From contig CM066318.1 in NCBI GenBank assembly GCA_033807775.1, positions 81,967,379 through 82,031,378 on the forward strand: 64,000 nt of DNA, given 5' to 3'. Numbering within the stretch: the stretch's first letter is position 1; every line of letters begins with the position of its first letter. This DNA comes from Saussurea involucrata (lineage: Eukaryota; Streptophyta; Magnoliopsida; Asterales; Asteraceae). The notes under the pieces are model-generated. The model saw nothing but the letters and a program-made list of their open reading frames with translations. It did no database searches and had not been told where the DNA came from. Of this stretch, positions 45,831-57,400 are shown piece after piece. Both the position numbers and the translations under genes were made by a program.

Positions 45831-48387
45831 CGGACCGACCCCCAACTTAGGTTTCACGATTCACACTTCCAAAGTTAACAACTTTGGTTCCAACTGATCC
45901 TCCAAGCACCTCTGTATAAGACCACGACTTTCTTAGGTTAAGAATACTCACATAATGAACTTGTAGTCCTTCCGACCATTATACTAGATAGAAAGTAACA
46001 CCTCAGGCCAACACCCTGGCCAACCCCACTAGTTAGAGTTCGCTTGTCCACAAGTCTGGACTCAGGGCTCTTAACACGTCTCAACACGACTTTCCCATAC
46101 CGTTCACTTCCTTAAAGAAGAATTTCACCGACTTTTGCAACAATGACATGAATCCTTTACTAACATCGGCAACCACCCAATTTGCCAATCTTAGCACCAG
46201 GTCAAACTTGAACTTTCCAATCCACCTTCCTACCACGTCAAGCGCCTAATACAAAAGTATTTATTTCCTTCAAAACACGTTGACCACAAGTCAACACTAT
46301 ATCCCGATACATACGCTTCCACCACGTCCTCTTTCCATACTTGTACACCACTAACCCACCATGCAGGGTAAGGAATAATTCGCTTTGAAGTTTTACATTC
46401 GCCTTTTCACTGCTTCCAACAGACGTCTAAGTAAAAGGAGCGACCACGCCTACTCCAAACTATTCCAAGTAACACATTGTTGAACCCTACGCTCACTTCA
46501 GAATAATTAACATCCCAATACTTATTCAAATCTGACGGTCTTACACTTTGAATGTCCCGTATAACCACTTATGCCATGCCTTTCCGAAGGTATAGATCAC
46601 ATTCCTTCAAGGGAAGATTCCTTGACTCATACGAGTCCCTCCATACTTAAACCAAGACATACACTAAAATGTCCCCCTCTCGTAACTACACGAGTAGTTC
46701 CAATACCCGTCATTAGCACCTCTTTAGACATTTCTCCACCCATATGGTGTCAATACCACTCTTCTCACTTTAAGTTCTTCCACTTGCTTGAACATATCGT
46801 CCTAACTTCCTCTTGCTAGCATGGGCATTGCTCTCCTATCAGCATTCACTTCATTCCCAATCATTCCAAACATGACAACCACACTTGTGTTACCAAGCCC
46901 AACCAACGGTTTCACCACCATTCTAATTGAGATAATCAACCAAGTACTCCTGTAATAACATTCCATGTTTCTCATTTACTAAGTAGGGTTAACATGCTTA
47001 CCAAAATTTCTTCGTCGATCTTTTATTGATCCCAACACAAATTCACTCAGTGACTCATGCCATTAAAACACCTCGTTCCTCTCTTGGGTAAACACCAACC
47101 ACCGTTTTTTTGGCAATAAACATATCATAACCCTCGCTCAGAATCCATGCATCCCAACTACATGCTTAATACTTTGTACTTCCACCCACAACATCACACC
47201 GCCGATCAGGTGCTCCCGGCCATTTGCACACATAACACTCTTGCTTTCATTTTCGCCTAAGTTCATAATTAACCAAGCCTATCTCACGACCTGCCTGTCT
47301 CTGAATTTAGACAAATCATAACTCGCTATTTCCCGTGCTTGCTCAAATATACGTCCCTCGTCAGACCATTGCGAGCTCCACGAAAGTCATCCCAACGACA
47401 AGGCACATCTCTTACAAATTGATTCTCCAAGCACCAGCTTTGGTTGTGTTGACTGCCTCATTCTTATAGAAGTCATCAAATCCCTTAGAGCACACCTAGC
47501 TACAACAACTGCTTCACATTCAGCACACCTACACAAAGTGGCCCAACCTCTCACCCCGTATACATCTCTCCCGACAACCCTTCATTTCCTTAGGTAAATT
47601 CCGTGAAATAACTGCATCATAATTTCTTCTCACATCTCAGTCTCCCCATGATGATCTCAAAACTGGACACTTTTAACAGTCATCCCCTTCAGCATCCATA
47701 GCTAACACGGGGAAGTTTCCACCATCTCACCGATACACATAGAGTCCCAATGGAACCTACCATTTCCAACACATCGTAACTCACTTACGCCCTACAATCC
47801 GTACTAGCTAAGGAATAAGACTCGCATGGTGCGTAGTCTAATTACAATACCGTTCACCACTCTGGCTCATATCTGAAAGCATTTCATCAGGGCACATTAT
47901 CTACTTATTAACATGCTACTACTAAGAGTTTCTCAATAGCCTTCGGCTTCAACATGCGTATGCCCGCTCCACGGGAAATCACCTCACCCATTATCCAACA
48001 TTAACAAGTTCAATACTCAGGACATCCACTATTTCTCGCTCCCCTCTACTAAAACACTAAGGTTGTAACCCGACCGAAATCAAACCAATTGAACAGTCTC
48101 CATTCGAACCCCTCCTTGTTCTTAGCTTTGCTGTCCACTACGACCTACAGAGTTCATAGCCTTCATGCATGACGACACAACGAATTTTAAATCATTTTAC
48201 ACACTTAAAAATTTGATAGATACCCTAATGAAAAACAAATTGACATAAACATAGCACCTCACTACTCAAGCCGAAACGTAAACACAACGACCCTAAGGTC
48301 GCTCACATGCCACCCCAAGATAATTCGCGACTCAGTCAACCGAACCAGTATTGACCCAAATAAAACGTGTTTAATAAAATGTGTCTC
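45831..48387 (-). other. Decayed Gypsy3 interior
   Basis: No open frame of note and no clear pol or gag motif on either strand. The position between a recognised pol end and a related LTR suggests degraded gypsy coding DNA, but I cannot align it. Confidence 0.45.
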
Positions 48388-48605
48388 TGTAACATCCCAG
48401 GCTAACCGTACCAGATATTGTCCGCTTTGTCCGCACACCTGGACTCACGGTTTTAAAACGCGTCTGATAGGGGAGGTATCAAGTTCCTCTTATAAGGCAA
48501 CCTTTGTTCCCCTCCCCAACCAATGTGGGATCTTACAATCCACCCCCCTTGGGAGCCCAGCGTCATCGCTGGCACACCAGTCCGGTTCCCGGCTCTGATA
48601 CCATC
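48388..48605 (-). mobile_element. TRIM copy 1: one LTR plus internal region
   Basis: The LTR is 48388-48537 (150 bp; TGTAACATCCC to GGGATCTTACA on the plus strand). The 68-bp interior 48538-48605 holds, on the minus strand, primer binding site TGGTATCAGAGCC and a G-rich PPT. This is the layout of terminal-repeat retrotransposons in miniature and strongly resembles a family spread through flowering plants. The second LTR is missing; a gypsy LTR starts at exactly that point. Confidence 0.85.
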
Positions 48606-49871
48606 TGTAACGTCACAAAAATTACAATAAATTTTAACTTTTAAAATAAGCATTTTAATAAATGAAACCTCATTAAATATCCAAAACCGTTTCGTTTGCA
48701 AACTTAATAATAAATATTCTCGTTAATAATAAACAGCGGAAATAAATCGTTTGAATAATAATACTAATTTCATAATTAAAATAACTCTTCACGCGCGTCA
48801 GTGTGTACCCGTCACGCCTTGGAGCCACTAGCACCTGAAACCACATTTATAGGAAAGGGTAAGCACAAAGCTTAGTGAATTCCATCACATGCGCAGATAG
48901 CAATTATATACACATCACTCCTATCCGCACATGAGAAACAACACCACAGTTACATAATGCAAGTAAACGCATACAAGTAATTATGTACCCAACTCCTCGG
49001 TCCCACCGAGTTCACACAACATTTCCATCCACTTCCTCGGTCCCACCGAGTCCTCGGTCCCACCGAGTTGTAATGTAACACACTCGTCCCACCGAGTTCC
49101 CACAACATTTCTATCCACTTCCTCGGTCCCACCGAGTCCTCGGTCCCACCGAGTTGTAATGTAACACACTCGTCCCACCGAGTTCACACAACGTTTCTAT
49201 CCACTTCCTCGGTCCCACCGAGTTGTAATGTAACACACTCGTCTCACCGAGTTCCCACAACGTTTCTATCCACTTCCTCGGTCCCACCGAGTCCTCGGTC
49301 CCACCGAGTTGTAATGTAACACACTTGTCCCACCGAGTTCCCACAACGTTTCTATCCACTTCCTCGGTCCCACCGAGTCCTCGGTCCCACCGAGTTGTAA
49401 TGTAACACACACTTATACTAAGCATTTAACCCAAGCAAATATTACGCACCACAAACAACTAGTTCACACCACAAGTACAGTAGTACATACAAACTACCAT
49501 AACATGCATACAATTCCTATCTACACAGTGAGAGAACTCACCTCAAACGCAAAGTAGATGTCCTCAACACCAAAACGCTCCGACCAACACCAACTCACCT
49601 TTTTCCACCTAAATAATTGATATCAAACGTCACAACGAAGTCCTAGCCCAAAGTCACAACTATACGCTTACACACGAAAAATCCAGCTTTTACTCTAAGA
49701 TTTACAGGTCTGTTCGGGACCTGTTTAGCCCCTCTTAAACTCATCAACCCAGAATTATTATTCCATAATCAGTTAGCTATATGTCTTAGGGTTCCAGGGA
49801 CATATCGCACGCGCTCTAACGATTTTCCTACAAATTACTACGAATTTTCTAAAAACAGGACGCGAAACTGT
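48606..49871 (-). repeat. Gypsy LTR fragment (Gypsy3 type) between TRIM pieces
   Basis: Begins TGTAACGTCACAAAAATTACA and follows the organisation of the Gypsy2 LTR throughout, including the GAAAGGGTAAGC region near 48850 and the inverted-repeat array. It stops at 49871, where TRIM sequence starts, so about one third of a full LTR is missing. Confidence 0.75.
48996..49394. repeat. 86-bp tandem repeat with CTCGGTCCCACCGAG
   Basis: About five units (starts near 49017, 49103, 49188, 49257, 49343; the fourth step is 69 bp). Most carry two CTCGGTCCCACCGAG words and one half-word CGTCCCACCGAG. Confidence 0.93.
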
Positions 49872-50215
49872 CATATATTGTCCGCTTTGTCCACACACCC
49901 GGACTCACGGTTTTAAAACGCGTCTGATAGGGGAGGTATCAAGTTCCTCTTATAAGGAAACCTTTGTTCCCCTCCTCAACCAATGTGGGATCTTACAATC
50001 CACCCCCCTTGGGAGCCCAGCGTCCTCGCTGGCACACCAGTCCGGTTCCCGGCTCTGATACCATCTGTAACATCCCAGGCTAACCGTACCAGATATTGTC
50101 CGCTTTGTCCGCACACCTGGACTCACGGTTTTAAAACGCATCTGATAGGGGAGGTATCAAGTTCCTCTTATAAGGCAACCTTTGTTCCCCTCCCCAACCA
50201 ATGTGGGATCTTACA
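49872..50215 (-). mobile_element. TRIM copy 2: partial LTR, interior, complete LTR
   Basis: A left LTR lacking its first roughly 25 bp (49875-49997), a 68-bp interior (49998-50065) nearly identical to that of copy 1, and a full 150-bp LTR (50066-50215). No coding capacity. A TATA-like TTATAAGG occurs in each LTR. Confidence 0.88.
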
Positions 50216-50984
50216 GTCCAATATGATAAAAATCTCAGAACCACATCACTTTTACGGAGCGAGTTAGTCGGCTCCCACACTCTTTTGTATGTTAAAAGTT
50301 ATACTATTCATTTCGGTTATAAAACTTTTGCGGTAAAACATTTTCGTGACCTTCACAACAGGGTGTATTCCCACACGAAAAGTACAATAATTCACAGATT
50401 ACTATGCGCAAAATATCATAGTACGTTGTAAACAAGTATATCTTTTTCTTTAAACACACGCTCGTGCGTGTCGACTTATTTTCCAAAACCAAGGAGCTAA
50501 TTATGCTCGTAAACATTCTTAACACAATAAGAATCCATGTAAATCATTTAAGAAGGACACCATGCATGAAACTAACACTGCGATGAAGGCTAATCACTCT
50601 AACAAGGTCCCATATTACTCCTACAGTAACTTAGTGTCGACACCCAACTTTCGACCATCGATCGCCTTCTCGTTCTCACGTCCACTTGTGGTATAGTTGC
50701 TTCACAACCCTTCAATTTTTGTATAGACCAAAGATCCACAACCATGCGATTTCGAAATTCAATCCTTAAGGTAGAGTAACGAGCAATTATCTCATGTTTT
50801 ACTCATACACATGTTTGGATCCATTACTTACATCTTTCCTTCACCAATCCGGCCACTACACTGCTTGACTAACAACCGAGGGTTCATTTTCTTCACTTGA
50901 TTATTTTGGAAGCTCACAAGATTTCCATCACAGTACTAATTCCAACTGATCGACCCATTGAACCAAGGAATGGGGATGCACTAG
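50216..50984. other. Unassigned DNA between TRIM and copia D
   Basis: Probably a remnant of an older gypsy element, as it continues the AT-rich, ORF-poor style of the DNA to its left. No clear gene, LTR end or motif. Copia D is inserted at its right end. Confidence 0.35.
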
Positions 50985-51951
50985 TGTTGATCCAAACCCT
51001 CAGTGATTTGATAATGACCCTCTCTTAAATACTTAGTGAAAATTGTAAGTAAACAATATGTATCAGAGTTTCACTATCGCTGATAAGTACTAAGATCTTA
51101 CAGTAGCGCTGATAGGAACTCTCGCTCTTTTAAGTTAAACATTCAGCGAACACTGTTCATCATTAATGCTCTGAGTCTGTTCAGTCATTATGATGATCGC
51201 TGATAAGTTAGTTGTTTACTTATGATCCCTGAAGACAAGTTTCACGTCAACAAAGGTTCTACGCTGAAGTCGAAGATCAAGCTCAAGAACCAGCGACAAG
51301 TCTTCTAATGAACTGATGCGGATCGGCGAAGACTCAGATTTGTCCACTCAACGTGAAGTATCAAGTACAAGACTTCAGCTATCGCTGAACTTTATCATCT
51401 ACTGAATAGTAAATGATAATCGCTGAATCAACGAAAGATGATCATGAAGTCCTCCGTATAAAGTACTTTTGTCTCAACCACCCTTGCACGACTCCATACA
51501 AATTGTCAGAAAAGAACCTCCGAATATCTGAAATCGTACAACCACTCTGATACTACACTATTCATCCTTACGGCTACTAAGGTTGTCAACCAAGGTCCGA
51601 CATGCAACCAACCAGCTGATGACACGTGTAAAGTATATACTGACTTGCATTAAATGCATGCAGTATATAAAGAGATGAACTCACTTCTTTTGAAGTAACT
51701 TGCTAACTCTGGACAAGTTCATATCTCTTATCTCAAGATAGGTTATTATTAGTAATTTCCTTATCTTTCTTAGTGCAAGAAACCTTAGTGTTCCAACTTG
51801 TTTAGATTTAGGTTTATCCTTAATCTTGTCTCCGCAACAAGCTGTAAATTGTTAATGATTTATCAATAAACAATTTAGAAAAGTAAAATCTGTGTGTTTG
51901 TATCCACCCCCCCCCCCTTCTACAAACTTGTATAGGCCTTCGGGACCAACA
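50985..51951 (+). repeat. Copia D 5' LTR
   Basis: 967 bp, TGTTGATCC to ACCAACA, with inverted ends TGTTG/CAACA. TATATAAA at 51664-51671 is the likely promoter. Words TCGCTGA, TCAGCGA and CGCTGAT occur about ten times. A run of C lies near 51906. Confidence 0.92.
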
Positions 51952-51953
51952 AG

Positions 51954-51965
51954 TGGTATCAGAGC
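51954..51965 (+). other. Primer binding site, copia D
   Basis: TGGTATCAGAGC, two bases after the LTR, complementary to initiator Met tRNA. It fixes the LTR end at 51951. Confidence 0.93.
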
Positions 51966-52031
51966 GGATTTGTTTAATCTCATAAACAAGATCTAATCTA
52001 AGATATTTCTCTTCCTTGCTATTATCTGAAA

Positions 52032-54446
52032 ATGGGCAACACAAACACACATTATATAGACAATGGTTCTCTTGCAAAACCCCCTAGATTTTCCAGAGAC
52101 AACTTCAACTTGTGGAAAAATAGGATGACACTCTTCTTAGAAGTTGTAGACCCTACTATGACTTACTATCTTGAAAACGGCACACACATCCCTGTAACAA
52201 TTGATCCTTTAGTTCCAGCCACTGCAACTAGAGCTGCTATTCCAGAAAGGCTGATTCCAAAGGAAATACACATGTGGACCGATGAAGATAAGAAGAAAGT
52301 GGCTATAGATACAAAAGCCAGATCCATACTATCCATGGCCCTTCCTGACGAAGTCTACCATTCCGTCATGAACCTGAAGTCATCAAAAGCCATGTGGGAC
52401 ACAATATGTGTTCAGTATGAAGGAACGTCTGAAGTCCAGGACTCAAGAAAGATCAACCTGGTAAGACAATACGAAAGCTTCATTTCTGGTAAGAATGAAA
52501 CTCTCTCTGAAGTTCACCAACGTTTTAATTGTTTAATTATAGATCTAAAAACTGTTGGTAAGGAATATTCTAACTTTGAAGTGCTGACAAAGTTTCTAGA
52601 ATGTTTACATGAAAGCTGGGACAATTATTCCATGTGTCTCAAGCTGTCAAAGGATCTTAAATCAATGACCCTTTCAACCTTATATGGTAAATTACTGAAT
52701 CATGATCAATCTAACCATCTTAAGAAGAATATTGTAAAAGATTCCAAAAGCACTCCTGTTGCTTTAATCTCAGAAGAACCTTCTACTCAGCGACCCTCGG
52801 TCACTATCACTGAGTTAGAAAGTAACTCTGAAAGGTCATCAGACTCTGATTCTTCAGATGATGATGAATCCTTGGCTCTCCTAACTAAAAAGTTCAGGAG
52901 ATTCGCCAAGAAGAAAATGTTTAGAAAGAACAAACCTCTTTCCATAATTGACAAGCCTAAATCATCAGCTTTTGTTGATAAGGCTACTGCTACTTGTTTC
53001 AACTGCGAAAAGACAGGTCATTTCGCTAATGAGTGCAGGTCAAAGAAAGTCATGAGACCTTCAGCTTTCTCAAAGAAAAACTTTGTTCCAAGGAATAAAG
53101 ATGACAAATACTCAAAGCTGAAGGAGAAGTATGCAAAGCTGAAAAGTTTTAAGAAGAAAGGAAAAGGCCTGATGGCTGACTATGATTGGGCTGCTTCTGA
53201 TGAAGAAGCATCATCATCTGACTCTGAAGATGATGAAGCAAATCAATGTCTCATGGCCAAGATTGAAGAAGAGGAAGAAAGTTCAGACATTCCCTACACT
53301 TCAACATCTGCCATTCAGGTATCACCTTCTTTCTTTACCAATATTGCAAATATTGATGAAGCTGATAGTCTCCGTAAGATCGATCTCTTGACTAGAAGTT
53401 TATACGAAGCCATGAACGGCAAAACTGTGGTTGAAAACCAAAATCTTGATCTCGCTGAAAAGCTTAAAAACTGCCACCTTCAAATAGAAAAGCTTTCTAA
53501 AATTGAAGATGATTTTAAAGATCAAGTCTATTTAAATCAGCTAGTCAAAATCGAACGAGCAGAAGCTATCGCTGCATTAAAAGCTGAACAAGCTACTGTT
53601 GAAGGATGGTGTAATTCTTCAACAAAGATCACTGAGATAATTAAGGCTCAGATTCCTCTGAGTGATAAACGTGTTCTGGGTTATAAATATGATACTCCAA
53701 AACCAACCACTGAACGTTCAATGCTTAAATTTGGAACGTTCGTATCCTCAGTCGCTGACACTTCATCATCTCAGTGCTCCTCGTCCATTACACCAATCCC
53801 TGAGGAAACTCCTACCTCCTCAAAAGGTAAGGAGAAAATGGTTTATTCAAAACCTACCTCTGTCTCTAAAGACAAAGGTAAAGGAATTGTTATTTATCAA
53901 AATCCTCAGAAGGGTACCTTAGTACCAAAGCTGAATGCTTCTAAAGCCTCAGTGACCAACCCCTCTGGATCTAGAAAGCTGATCTCTGGATCTATTCAGC
54001 GATCTACTCCTAGACTCAGAGTGGATGTCCTTGGTAAGAAATCTGAAGAACTGAATGTTCGTCCCATTTCTAAAGCAAATAGCTTACTTGGTGCTGGCAC
54101 TTCTAATTCAAAATTAAAAGCTCAGCATACAAGTGGTCCTAGAACTATTTTTAATTATAGGAAATGTTATCACTGTGGACTTACCGATCATATTGCTAGT
54201 AAGTGCCCCACAGCCACCAAAGCTGAAAAAATAGCTAAGGTGAAGATTGCCCCCAAGGCAAAGAAGACCAACACCGATGCAAATCAGGTCAAGGTGACTC
54301 CTACCACTGAGGTTAAGAAATTAACCAAAGTGAAGAAAGACAAAGCTGAATCTTCAAATGCTGCGAAGACCGCTGAACCTTCCATTCCAACTACTTCCAC
54401 TGACAAACGTGTATACATGGTTAAGTGGGTACCTAAGAAAAACTAA
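52032..54446 (+). CDS. gag: Copia D Gag
   Basis: This intact 804-residue Gag starts 66 bp after the primer binding site at the first ATG of the long frame. The UBN2-type Gag domain covers about residues 15-230, with N-L-W-K-N-R-M, W-T-D-E-D-K-K and A-M-W-D-T-I. Two CCHC knuckles are present: CFNCEKTGHFANEC near 321-334 and CYHCGLTDHIASKC near 712-725. Between them lie acidic Ser/Asp stretches and a coiled coil (about 470-535). The long form with a second knuckle near the C-terminus is larger than usual copia Gag. The frame ends W-V-P-K-K-N-stop; pol lies downstream in the same frame, so readthrough or splicing would be needed. Confidence 0.93.
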   Translation: MGNTNTHYIDNGSLAKPPRFSRDNFNLWKNRMTLFLEVVDPTMTYYLENGTHIPVTIDPLVPATATRAAIPERLIPKEIHMWTDEDKKKVAIDTKARSILSMALPDEVYHSVMNLKSSKAMWDTICVQYEGTSEVQDSRKINLVRQYESFISGKNETLSEVHQRFNCLIIDLKTVGKEYSNFEVLTKFLECLHESWDNYSMCLKLSKDLKSMTLSTLYGKLLNHDQSNHLKKNIVKDSKSTPVALISEEPSTQRPSVTITELESNSERSSDSDSSDDDESLALLTKKFRRFAKKKMFRKNKPLSIIDKPKSSAFVDKATATCFNCEKTGHFANECRSKKVMRPSAFSKKNFVPRNKDDKYSKLKEKYAKLKSFKKKGKGLMADYDWAASDEEASSSDSEDDEANQCLMAKIEEEEESSDIPYTSTSAIQVSPSFFTNIANIDEADSLRKIDLLTRSLYEAMNGKTVVENQNLDLAEKLKNCHLQIEKLSKIEDDFKDQVYLNQLVKIERAEAIAALKAEQATVEGWCNSSTKITEIIKAQIPLSDKRVLGYKYDTPKPTTERSMLKFGTFVSSVADTSSSQCSSSITPIPEETPTSSKGKEKMVYSKPTSVSKDKGKGIVIYQNPQKGTLVPKLNASKASVTNPSGSRKLISGSIQRSTPRLRVDVLGKKSEELNVRPISKANSLLGAGTSNSKLKAQHTSGPRTIFNYRKCYHCGLTDHIASKCPTATKAEKIAKVKIAPKAKKTNTDANQVKVTPTTEVKKLTKVKKDKAESSNAAKTAEPSIPTTSTDKRVYMVKWVPKKN

Positions 54447-54476
54447 TCTTCCTTTGTATTGCAGGTTAAGAAGGGT
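54447..54476 (+). promoter_or_regulatory. Gag/pol junction of copia D
   Basis: A UAA ends gag; after 24 nt without further stops comes TTGCAG|GTTAAG and the start of protease. The T-rich tract plus TTGCAG looks like a splice acceptor. Element A has the same arrangement (GGGTACCTAA, stop, TTTTGCAG) near 12515-12547. Mechanism unknown. Confidence 0.5.
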
Positions 54477-57400
54477 ATCTGGTATCTCGATAGCGGATGC
54501 TCTAGACACATGACTGGAAAGAAAAACCTGCTCGCTGAATACAAGGAAGAGAAGGGTCCCTCTGTGACTTTCGGTGGAAATGGAAAAGGACACACCCGAG
54601 GGTATGGTGTACTTTCAAATGGTACAACCTCCTTCAGAAGAGTCGCATATGTTGAAGGGCTGAAGCATAATCTTCTGAGCATCAGTCAGCTTTGCGACAT
54701 GGATAACAAAGTGATTTTCACTAAGGAATCCTGCTTTGTCTCTGACAAAAAGGAGAAGATAGCTCTCAGCGGTTATCGTTTGGAAAATGTTTATGTAATA
54801 AACATGGACTCAACAACCACTGAGAACTCTTGTTTCTTCTCAAAGGCATCTTCTGATGTTAACTGGCTATGGCACAAGAGGCTCTCACATCTAAATTTCA
54901 AGACACTGAATACTCTTTCCTCCAAAGAGTTAGTCACTGGTCTACCTCAGCATTCATACGCCAAAGAGTCTTTATGTTCAGCGTGTGAAAAAGGGAAGCA
55001 GACCAAGGCAAGCTTCAAGTCAAAGCAAGTCTCCTCAGTGTCATCTCCTCTACAACTACTCCATATGGATTTGTTTGGCCCCGTTAACAAACAATCCATC
55101 GCTGGAAAGAAATATACGCTGGTCATAGTTGATGAATTCTCTCGTTACACATGGGTAATGTTTCTCCGTTCTAAGAGTGACACCCCTGAAGAACTCATCA
55201 CCTTTGTTCGGAAGATGGAAACTCTGAACAATATGATTGTTCGCTCAATAAGGAGTGATCATGGAACTGAATTCAAAAACAGTTCTCTTGATTCCTTCCT
55301 TGAGAGTAAGGGTATTTCTCACAACTTTTCGTCAGTGAGAACACCGCAACAAAATGGAGTTGCTGAAAGAAGAAATAGAACAATTATTGAAGCTGCACGT
55401 TCAATGCTCAGCGATTCTCACCTGCCTACTCAGTTTTGGGCAGAAGCTGTCAACACTGCTTGCTTTACGCAAAACAGGTCGCTGATAGTTAAAAGATTCA
55501 AAAAGACAGCCTATGGACTCCTTCATGGGAGAAAGCCTTCAATCAGCTTTCTTCACATCTTTGGATGTCAGTGTTTCATACTGAACAACAGAGATGCCCT
55601 TGGAAAGTTTGATCCTAAGGCTGATGATGGAATCTTTCTTGGATACTCCTCAGTCTCCAAAGCCTTCAGAGTCTTCAACCGTAGAAGACAAACTGTAGAA
55701 GAAACTATTCACGTCACGTTTGACGAATCCCGTTCAGCGAACTCTAAACCGTCCGCTGATACTGAAGAACTGAATCAATGGATGTTTTCTCATCTTGGTG
55801 ATTCAGAAGAAGTTCCCACTCCTCATGCTCACACCGTAGAAAATGATGGTCCTCCTATCATTCCAGATATGCAGAATAGTGAAGCTGAAACATCTTGGGT
55901 CTCAGCTGTGCCTATAAACACTATACCTGCAGTTGATCCAAATGTCTCAGAAATTCCGTCTATTTCTCAGCAATCAGTGAATGAAGTGACAAATGCAAAC
56001 ATTCCTCTCTTAGCTGATAATCCAGAAGTAGCTGAAGCCTCATCTTCAGAGTCTCCAGTTCAGACTGAATCAGCGACGTATGCTCCGGCTCAGCGATGGA
56101 CTGTAAATCACCCAATCGATCAAATTCTTGGTGATCCCAATGTTGGTATTCAGACTCGTAGAAGTGCAGGTAATATTTGTTTATTTGTTAACTTTATTTC
56201 TCTAACTGAAACAAAGAAAATAGATGATGCCCTCAGAGATCCAAACTGGGTCAGCGCTATGCAAGAAGAGCTGACTGAATTCGAAAGAAACAAAGTTTGG
56301 AAACTCGTTCGTAGACCAACTGACAAAACGGTGATAGGCACTAAATGGGTCTATCGAAACAAGTTGGACGAACATGGAACTGTAACTCGCAACAAAGCTC
56401 GTCTTGTTGCTCAGGGATACAGACAAGAGGAAGGCATAGATTATGACGAAACTTTTGCTCCAGTAGCAAGACTCGAATCTATTCATCTTTTCTTAGCATA
56501 TGCTGTACACAAAAACTTCACTGTATATCAGATGGATGTTAAGTCAGCGTTTCTGAATGGAAAGCTGAATGAAGAAGTGTATGTGGAACAACCTCCAGGA
56601 TTCTCAGATCCTAAGCGTCCAGGTTATGTTTATAAACTGGACAAGGCACTTTATGGCTTAAAGCAAGCTCCTCGTGCATGGTATGATACTCTCTCTACTT
56701 ATCTCCATATTGAACAATTTGAGAGAGGTAAGATTGACAAAACTCTATTTTTTAGAAAAGTGAAAGGTCATATCATTTTAGTTCAATTATATGTTGATGA
56801 CATTATATTTGGTTCTACTAACCCTGAGCTTTGTACTCGTTTCGCTGATAGAATGAAAGATGAGTATAAAATGAGCATGATGGGTGAACTAACATATTTC
56901 CTTGGTCTTCAGATTAAGCAAACTGAAAAAGGAACTTTCATTAATCAGGGAAAATATGTTAAAGATATGCTGAAGAAATTCGACTTAACTGAAAGTTCAG
57001 CTATGAAAACCCCTATGGCACCTCCGCTGACACTAGATAAGGACACAAAAGGTGTTCCTGTCAATGTCACGCTGTACCGTGGGATGATCGGCTCACTATT
57101 GTATCTTACAGCTAGCCGACCCGATATTATGTTTGCAACATGCTTGTGTGCACGATATCAAGCTGAACCTAAGATATCTCATATGAAAGTTGTAAAGCGA
57201 ATCTTTCGATATCTTAAGGGTACAACGAATCTAGGCCTTTGGTATCACAAAGACTCAGGATTCGATCTAACCGCCTATTCAGACAGTGATTTTGCAGGTT
57301 GCAAAATGGATAGGAAAAGCACCACAGGAGGATGTCAGCTCCTGGGTGGAAAGCTGGTAAGTTGGACAAGTAAGAAGCAAAACTCAGTGTCCACTTCCAC

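Noticed and set aside
45583..45857. Minus-strand frames rich in W, F, G, L
   Set aside because: Produced by the CCAAACCAAGCTGAA tandem repeat in all phases.
48950..49425. CRISPR-like regular array
   Set aside because: Units are full tandem repeats inside a plant LTR; spacers are repeated as well and no cas genes exist.
48388..50215. Cassandra-type TRIM with 5S rRNA
   Set aside because: The LTR is 150 bp and I see no 5S gene promoter; it fits another TRIM family better.
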